Assembly: GCA_028718065.1 (NCBI GenBank)
Contig: JAQUMP010000065.1
Location: 1-10,916 of the forward strand
Length of the DNA: 10,916 bases
Direction of reading: 5' to 3'
From: Chitinivibrionales bacterium
Lineage (GTDB): Bacteria; Fibrobacterota; Chitinivibrionia; Chitinivibrionales; FEN-1185
Shown: piece after piece, positions 6,629-10,916 of the stretch
Numbering within the stretch: the stretch's first letter is position 1
Layout of the letters: every line of letters begins with the position of its first letter
Notes under the pieces: generated by a model
Database searches by the model: none
What the model saw: only the letters and a program-made list of their open reading frames with translations
Told to the model about the DNA's origin: nothing
Translations under genes and position numbers: made by a program

Positions 6629-8599
6629 ATGAAAACGTCAGAGAAAAAAAGCAAAACAGATCCCTTCCTAACCCTCACCTGGTTCGATCTTGAGTCATGG
6701 GCCGGAAGAAAGGTGCTTTCCCGCGGTAAATCCTACCAGCATTCCGGGTATGTAAAAGAATTCGGCATAACAGGCGATGGTGAGTTAGTGGCCTGGGTGC
6801 AGGGAACAAAACCTTATGCGACAAAAGTCGGTTTTAAAAAGAATAAATTAACGTCGTCCTGCACCTGCCCGTATGGTGCGAGCTGTAAGCACGCTGTGGC
6901 ACTTGTGGTCGAATATCTCGAAAGGATGAAAAACAAAAAAGATGTCCCGATCATTTCCGCAGGCGACGAACGGTTGAGACAGATAAAAAGAGGCCATACG
7001 GAATGGCCGGATGATTACAATAATGATTTTGATGGTGGCGAAGAAATTTTCGACGACGATGAATCAGGTAGCAAAACGACAGAATCCGCCGGTGACGTCG
7101 GGACTTATCTAAAGAGTAAATCAAAAGACGATCTTGCCGCGATCCTGTCCGAAATCGCCGAGCGTCACCCGGAGGTCCAAAGTGAACTTAATTTCAAAGC
7201 CGGGATATCCTCGAAATCGGTCAATACGCTTGTAAAGACGATAAAAAAAGAAATTGATCGGGTCTCCAATGAACCCGGCTGGTACGATTACCGTCGGCAT
7301 ACCGGCTACAGCCCGGATTATTCGAGCGTAAAATCAGGAATGGAAAAACTGCTTGAATCCGGCAAGCCGGATGAGGTCGTAAAGCTTGGCGGGTATCTGT
7401 TCGCAAAAGGTAGCGAACAAATTGGGCAGAGCAATGACGAAAACCAAACCGTTGATGAGGTCGCCAACGCCATGAGCGTGGTATTTGACGCCCTGAAGGT
7501 CTGCTCCATGCCGGACGTGGATAAAATGGAAAAAGCGCTCGACTGGAAACTGGAGGACGGTTATTGTATATGCGATGGATTTGATAAATTCTGGAAAAGA
7601 AAATTCGGTAAAAAAGACTGGAGCTTACTTGCGGATCGGTTGTTTGAACGTCTGAAAGGCTTAAAAATAGAACCAGGGAGCAGGGAGTTTCATAGTACCT
7701 ATCAGCGCGATAAAATGACCGACAGAATAATTGAAGCATTGGTACACGCAGGCAGGAATGATGAAATAATTCCATTGTGCCTGCGGGAAGCCGAGATGAC
7801 CGGGAGTTATAACCGGCTTATCGAGCAGCTTCGCGGCGCAGGAAAGCTGGATGAGGCCGAGAAATGGATACGCAAGGGCGTTGAAGCCACGGATAAAATA
7901 AAGCACGGCATTGTTGGCGACCTTATTGAACATCTGCTGGAAATTCGAACGGCAATACGTGATTGGCCATTCGTGGCTGCAGTCAGAGCAGATGAGTTCT
8001 TTGACAATCCTTCTCTCGAAACATTCAAGAAATTAATAAAATCCGCAGAAAAGGCAAAAGTTTTAGAACCAGTACAGAATGCGGCCATGAATTACCTTCG
8101 AACCGGCAAACTGCCGCGACCAGGGTCGGAAGAATGGCCCCTGCCGAAAACAGGGTTGGTGAAGTTAGAAAAAAATGGTTACTCTCGGCTACCATTTACG
8201 GCCATCTTAATCGATATCGCGCTTTTTGAGAAAAACATAGACGAGGCCTTAAGACTATATGATGGAGGTCGGCAGGGAAATAGACAAGATGATAATTTTA
8301 ATTCATCCTGGGGCGAGGGCATGCATAGTACGATTGCGAGTGCAATAAAAGCCAAGTACCCCGATCGTGCCGTGGAAATATGGAAACATCTGGCGCTGTA
8401 CCATATTGGTTTTTCCAATCCGAAGGGCTATTCCTTAGCGGCAAATTATCTGAGAAAGATCCAGAAAATACTTACGACTCAGAATAAAGACACTGAATGG
8501 AAGCGATATTTAGCAGCGCTACGAGCAGAGCATAAACGTAAAATCAGATTGTTGGAAATTCTTGATTCGATGTCAGGGAAACGCATTATCGAAGGATAA
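6629..8599 (+). CDS. SWIM zinc-finger protein with helical-repeat C-terminus
   Basis: A 656-residue soluble protein starting at ATG 6629, without a clear ribosome binding site. The N-terminus (about 15-100) is a SWIM domain: an RGKSYQHSGYV segment typical of these proteins, a strand-rich stretch, then SCTCPYGASCKHAVAL with zinc ligands Cys78, Cys80, Cys86 and His88 (CxCx5CxH). SWIM domains bind zinc and mediate DNA or protein contacts. A short strongly acidic linker (about 128-147) follows. The remaining 500 residues look all-helical and repeat-like, for example NRLIEQLRGAGKLDEAEKWIRKGVE (about 395-419), which resembles TPR-type hairpins and suggests a protein-binding scaffold. Bacterial proteins with this architecture are common and mostly uncharacterised. 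Some SWIM proteins lie next to SNF2 helicases or MoxR/VWA genes, but none is in this window. Two unknown genes follow on the same strand. Confidence 0.85.
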   Translation: MKTSEKKSKTDPFLTLTWFDLESWAGRKVLSRGKSYQHSGYVKEFGITGDGELVAWVQGTKPYATKVGFKKNKLTSSCTCPYGASCKHAVALVVEYLERMKNKKDVPIISAGDERLRQIKRGHTEWPDDYNNDFDGGEEIFDDDESGSKTTESAGDVGTYLKSKSKDDLAAILSEIAERHPEVQSELNFKAGISSKSVNTLVKTIKKEIDRVSNEPGWYDYRRHTGYSPDYSSVKSGMEKLLESGKPDEVVKLGGYLFAKGSEQIGQSNDENQTVDEVANAMSVVFDALKVCSMPDVDKMEKALDWKLEDGYCICDGFDKFWKRKFGKKDWSLLADRLFERLKGLKIEPGSREFHSTYQRDKMTDRIIEALVHAGRNDEIIPLCLREAEMTGSYNRLIEQLRGAGKLDEAEKWIRKGVEATDKIKHGIVGDLIEHLLEIRTAIRDWPFVAAVRADEFFDNPSLETFKKLIKSAEKAKVLEPVQNAAMNYLRTGKLPRPGSEEWPLPKTGLVKLEKNGYSRLPFTAILIDIALFEKNIDEALRLYDGGRQGNRQDDNFNSSWGEGMHSTIASAIKAKYPDRAVEIWKHLALYHIGFSNPKGYSLAANYLRKIQKILTTQNKDTEWKRYLAALRAEHKRKIRLLEILDSMSGKRIIEG

Positions 8600-8638
8600 T
8601 ATTGTTTTTGGTTCATCCTATTATACAAAGGCAACATC

Positions 8639-9856
8639 ATGATAGATTACCAAAAAATAATTACCGTTTGCGATAATGGTTCGCGAATATCAAAAACGTT
8701 TGTGGATGACTTTCTCATCTATTTTATAGCCGAACACGAAGGGCTGGACGAAAGGATAGTCAGGCAGTTCGGCAATTTCAGGAACGTCATAATGAAAATG
8801 CCGGAGAGTTGGACAAGAATGCTCATGTCCCAGCTTGTCGCGCATAGAATATTTAGAAAAGATGGCCTTGCTCGTGAATATATCCACCACGCGGGAATAC
8901 TAAAACGCAACCGGGAAGAGCTTGAGTTTTATCAATTCCAGATTGAACATCCGTGGCGATTTACCTTCTGCTCGATAGAAAATTATCTCCTGCATGACAT
9001 TTATGAAATGAAGGACGCGGTCTCGGGTGAAACCCTTCTGGTCTACTCCCCCGGTATTTCCAAAACGTATAAGGAAACCGGCGGCGGTGCCAGGCTCTGG
9101 TTATTGCTGATCGGATTTAACGGGGTGTGCTACCAGACTTACGGACCTTTGGTATATTTAAAAGGAATCCAACCGTTCGATTTGTTTTTCTTTGCAAAAC
9201 AGATCAAGCCGGAAATTCTTTTCCAGAATGAAGTGCAGGATGTGATTGAATCAAACCCGATTCCATTTGCAATGCTATATTCCGGGGCCGAACTACCGAT
9301 AACGGTTCATAATAAGGATATGGTGGTATGCTGTAAATCTGAATTTCATGTCAAGGAAATCTCCCTGAATAAATATGAGGAAGATTTCATAATCGAGAAG
9401 AAGCATCCGATTTATATGTTGTCGCTTAAACGCTGGCACTCCCACCCGCATTTTGCAAAATGCTTTTTTCATGCCAAGAAGAATCTTTTCATAATCACCT
9501 CAATGACCACGCGGGGATACGACAGCCTGATTTCCGCTCTCAATAAGCAGGGGAACGAGTTCCCTTTGAACCCCGAAATTGTCGCTACCTTGGTAATGCT
9601 TCATCTCGTAAAACAGATTTTGAACATCGACGTTGATATGGCCCCGTATGAAAAGCATTTTGTTAAAAAAACCTCACCGGAAAACCAAAAAGAACTCGAT
9701 AAAATAAATATTTTCCTGAAAAGCCTGATTGACCGGTTTAATAATCACGAAGAATACGATATCGCCGAAATGGCTTTAAAGGCAGGAATTGAAATATCAG
9801 AAGCAGAACGGATAGCCGAACACATGATAAATAAAATATCCGGGATGCCGCAATAA
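8639..9856 (+). CDS. Hypothetical protein, 405 aa, His/Cys-rich segment
   Basis: I do not recognise this family. The ATG at 8639 is well supported by AAAGG at 8627-8631, seven bases upstream. The protein is soluble with no signal peptide. The N-terminal third (1-105) looks helical and charged and contains HHAGILKRNREELE (83-96). The middle (105-290) looks mixed alpha/beta, with aromatic-rich stretches such as WLLLIGFNGVCYQTYGPLVY (154-173) and FDLFFFAKQIKPE. A cluster of possible metal ligands appears at Cys231, Cys232, His237, then WHSHPHFAKCFFH (266-278). The C-terminal 100 residues are helical and end in a degenerate helix-turn-helix-like stretch (DIAEMALKAGIEISEAERIAEHM, 374-396), which could be chance. 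It lies 39 bases after the SWIM gene and 15 bases before the next gene, so it probably shares an operon with both. Confidence 0.75.
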   Translation: MIDYQKIITVCDNGSRISKTFVDDFLIYFIAEHEGLDERIVRQFGNFRNVIMKMPESWTRMLMSQLVAHRIFRKDGLAREYIHHAGILKRNREELEFYQFQIEHPWRFTFCSIENYLLHDIYEMKDAVSGETLLVYSPGISKTYKETGGGARLWLLLIGFNGVCYQTYGPLVYLKGIQPFDLFFFAKQIKPEILFQNEVQDVIESNPIPFAMLYSGAELPITVHNKDMVVCCKSEFHVKEISLNKYEEDFIIEKKHPIYMLSLKRWHSHPHFAKCFFHAKKNLFIITSMTTRGYDSLISALNKQGNEFPLNPEIVATLVMLHLVKQILNIDVDMAPYEKHFVKKTSPENQKELDKINIFLKSLIDRFNNHEEYDIAEMALKAGIEISEAERIAEHMINKISGMPQ

Positions 9857-9871
9857 CTGGGTCAGGGCAAC

Positions 9872-10366
9872 ATGATAACACAAAAAACAATGGTGGAGAG
9901 CATCCAGCATGTCATGTCTTTGGATATCCGCGGCAAGGAAAAGCTTGCGGATGAGATATTTGTCACACAACCTAATTTACTTGGCACCGTTGTTGTTCTC
10001 GCCAAGCTTAAGGTTCCGATGGCAAAAATGGACGAAGTGTTTTTTATCCTATTTGTCCTCTATGAGGCATTTCAGAAACGGAGCGGGGTCGATATCCCAT
10101 TAGTGACCGAAGATATGATTGAGGATGCACATAAAAATTATATCGCAATGCTGAAATATATTGATAAAGAAGGAATGGACGAAGGCGGAAATCTTATCGG
10201 GAAAGCAATGGCAAAAAGTCCTAACAGGTACATATCAGCATTTGTGATTGGCCATCTGAAAGATCATGGTTTCTCGGCTTATTCTGAAGAGAACGAATAT
10301 TGCAGTCGTGCCGCAAAAGTGATAATGGATTGTTTCATCGAAGCAGCAAGCTTGTCAGCAAAATAA
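9872..10366 (+). CDS. Hypothetical helical protein, 164 aa
   Basis: Unrecognised family. ATG 9872 has AGGG at 9864-9867 just upstream and is 15 bases after the preceding stop, indicating translational coupling with the 405-residue protein gene. The sequence looks almost entirely alpha-helical, with one hydrophobic stretch (NLLGTVVVLAKLKVPM, then MDEVFFILFVLYEAF, about 35-67) that reads as buried amphipathic helices more than membrane spans because lysines interrupt it. There is no signal peptide or known catalytic motif. The size and close spacing suggest an accessory or partner protein of the upstream gene product, but that is inference from position only. Confidence 0.75.
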   Translation: MITQKTMVESIQHVMSLDIRGKEKLADEIFVTQPNLLGTVVVLAKLKVPMAKMDEVFFILFVLYEAFQKRSGVDIPLVTEDMIEDAHKNYIAMLKYIDKEGMDEGGNLIGKAMAKSPNRYISAFVIGHLKDHGFSAYSEENEYCSRAAKVIMDCFIEAASLSAK

Positions 10367-10406
10367 ATCAGACATATTCATCTAAAAAAAATATTTAAAA
10401 ATTAAA

Positions 10407-10411
10407 AAGGG
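10407..10411 (+). promoter_or_regulatory. Ribosome binding site of the hemerythrin-like gene
   Basis: AAGGG lies eight bases before ATG 10420 and decides the start of the edge-truncated gene. It follows a very A+T-rich run (10384-10406) in the 53-base gap after the previous gene, which could hold a promoter or an upstream-enhancing element, but I see no convincing -35/-10 pair. Confidence 0.55.
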
Positions 10412-10419
10412 AAATTGAT

Positions 10420-10916
10420 ATGCAAGCACGCGGACCACTTATGGTAGAGCATCGTCTAATAGAACGGATGCTTGCCTTGATAGACAAAGAAGTGAAGAAG
10501 ATTGAAAAAAGCGGTGCCATAAACCATGAATTTATTAATGAGGCCGTGGATTTCATTCGGATGTACGCCGACCGAACCCATCATGGCAAAGAGGAGGAAA
10601 TATTTTTCAGAGAGCTGGAGAAAAAACCTTTATCCACCAAAGACCGGGCGCTTATGGAGGAACTAATCCAGGAGCATGTTTTTGGTCGCGAGACAACAAA
10701 AGCCCTACTGGATGCTCATAACGATTATCTGAATGGTGAATCAGCCGCAATCGCAACTATCGTTTCTAGTATGAGTGCGCTTGTCGGGTGTTACCCAAAT
10801 CATATTATGAAGGAAGACAAAGTGTTTTTCCCTGATTCAATGGCATATTTCTCCCGTGAAGAAGATCAAGCCATGCTTGCGGAGTTTTGGGGATTTGACA
10901 GAAAGCTAATCCATGA
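10420..10916 (+). CDS. Hemerythrin-like (HHE) di-iron protein, 3' partial
   Basis: The frame from ATG 10420 stays open through 165 codons to the window edge, so the last residues are missing; family members of about 180-190 residues suggest only a short tail is lost. The ligand pattern of the HHE cation-binding fold is complete: MVEHRLIERM (His11), DRTHHGKEEEIFF (His54/His55 and the following glutamates), QEHVFGRE (His86) and NHIMKEDKVFFP (His128 with Glu132/Asp133), all on predicted helices of a four-helix bundle. Such proteins bind a non-haem di-iron centre and handle O2, nitric oxide or oxidative damage, or store iron. It is soluble and probably cytoplasmic. An A+T-rich 53-base gap separates it from the unknown pair, so it may be independently transcribed or simply the next gene in the same unit. 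Confidence 0.9.
   Translation, partial: MQARGPLMVEHRLIERMLALIDKEVKKIEKSGAINHEFINEAVDFIRMYADRTHHGKEEEIFFRELEKKPLSTKDRALMEELIQEHVFGRETTKALLDAHNDYLNGESAAIATIVSSMSALVGCYPNHIMKEDKVFFPDSMAYFSREEDQAMLAEFWGFDRKLIH

Noticed and set aside
7221..7775. 184-codon open frame on the minus strand
   Set aside because: It lies wholly inside the SWIM gene, is Arg/Ser/Pro/Phe-rich in a shadow-like way, has no domain pattern and no binding site.

Overview
The window is a stretch of bacterial chromosome or large contig with every recognisable gene on the + strand. Base composition is moderate (mid-40s % G+C by eye). The content is two histidine kinases, a STAS protein, lycopene-cyclase-like membrane proteins, a CcbP-type calcium-binding protein, a SWIM zinc-finger protein and a hemerythrin. 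This suggests an environmental Gram-negative bacterium with much two-component signalling. The kinase styles recall Deltaproteobacteria-like or spirochaete-like lineages, but that is a weak impression; no rRNA, tRNA or ribosomal marker is present to fix the phylum.

Layout. (1) Bases 1-1773: a tightly overlapping signalling cassette. It holds the end of a GAF-like sensory domain protein cut by the window edge, a soluble coiled-coil histidine kinase without its own sensor or receiver, and a small STAS-like protein. (2) Bases 1819-2088: an 89-residue protein of unknown function. (3) Bases 2154-3833: two adjacent polytopic membrane proteins, each with two copies of the lycopene cyclase (CrtYc/CrtYd/CarR-type) signature, one degenerate and one closer to canonical. 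(4) Bases 3991-6150: a hybrid kinase (seven membrane segments, PAS, HisKA, HATPase, receiver) preceded by a possible promoter. (5) Bases 6201-6569: a CcbP-family calcium-binding protein. (6) Bases 6629-10366: a SWIM zinc-finger/helical-repeat protein followed by two unrecognised proteins, closely spaced. (7) From base 10420 to the edge: a hemerythrin-like (HHE) di-iron protein, truncated just before its C-terminus.

How they may work together. The first three genes are probably one translationally coupled signalling unit in which sensor, kinase and output domains are separate polypeptides. The two cyclase-like genes look like a duplicated pair and may act on a carotenoid or other polyprenoid in the membrane; no phytoene synthase or desaturase is in the window to confirm this. 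The SWIM gene and the two unknown genes form the least understood block. I found no mobile elements, CRISPR arrays, RNA genes or convincing intrinsic terminators. No gap between genes exceeds about 160 bases.
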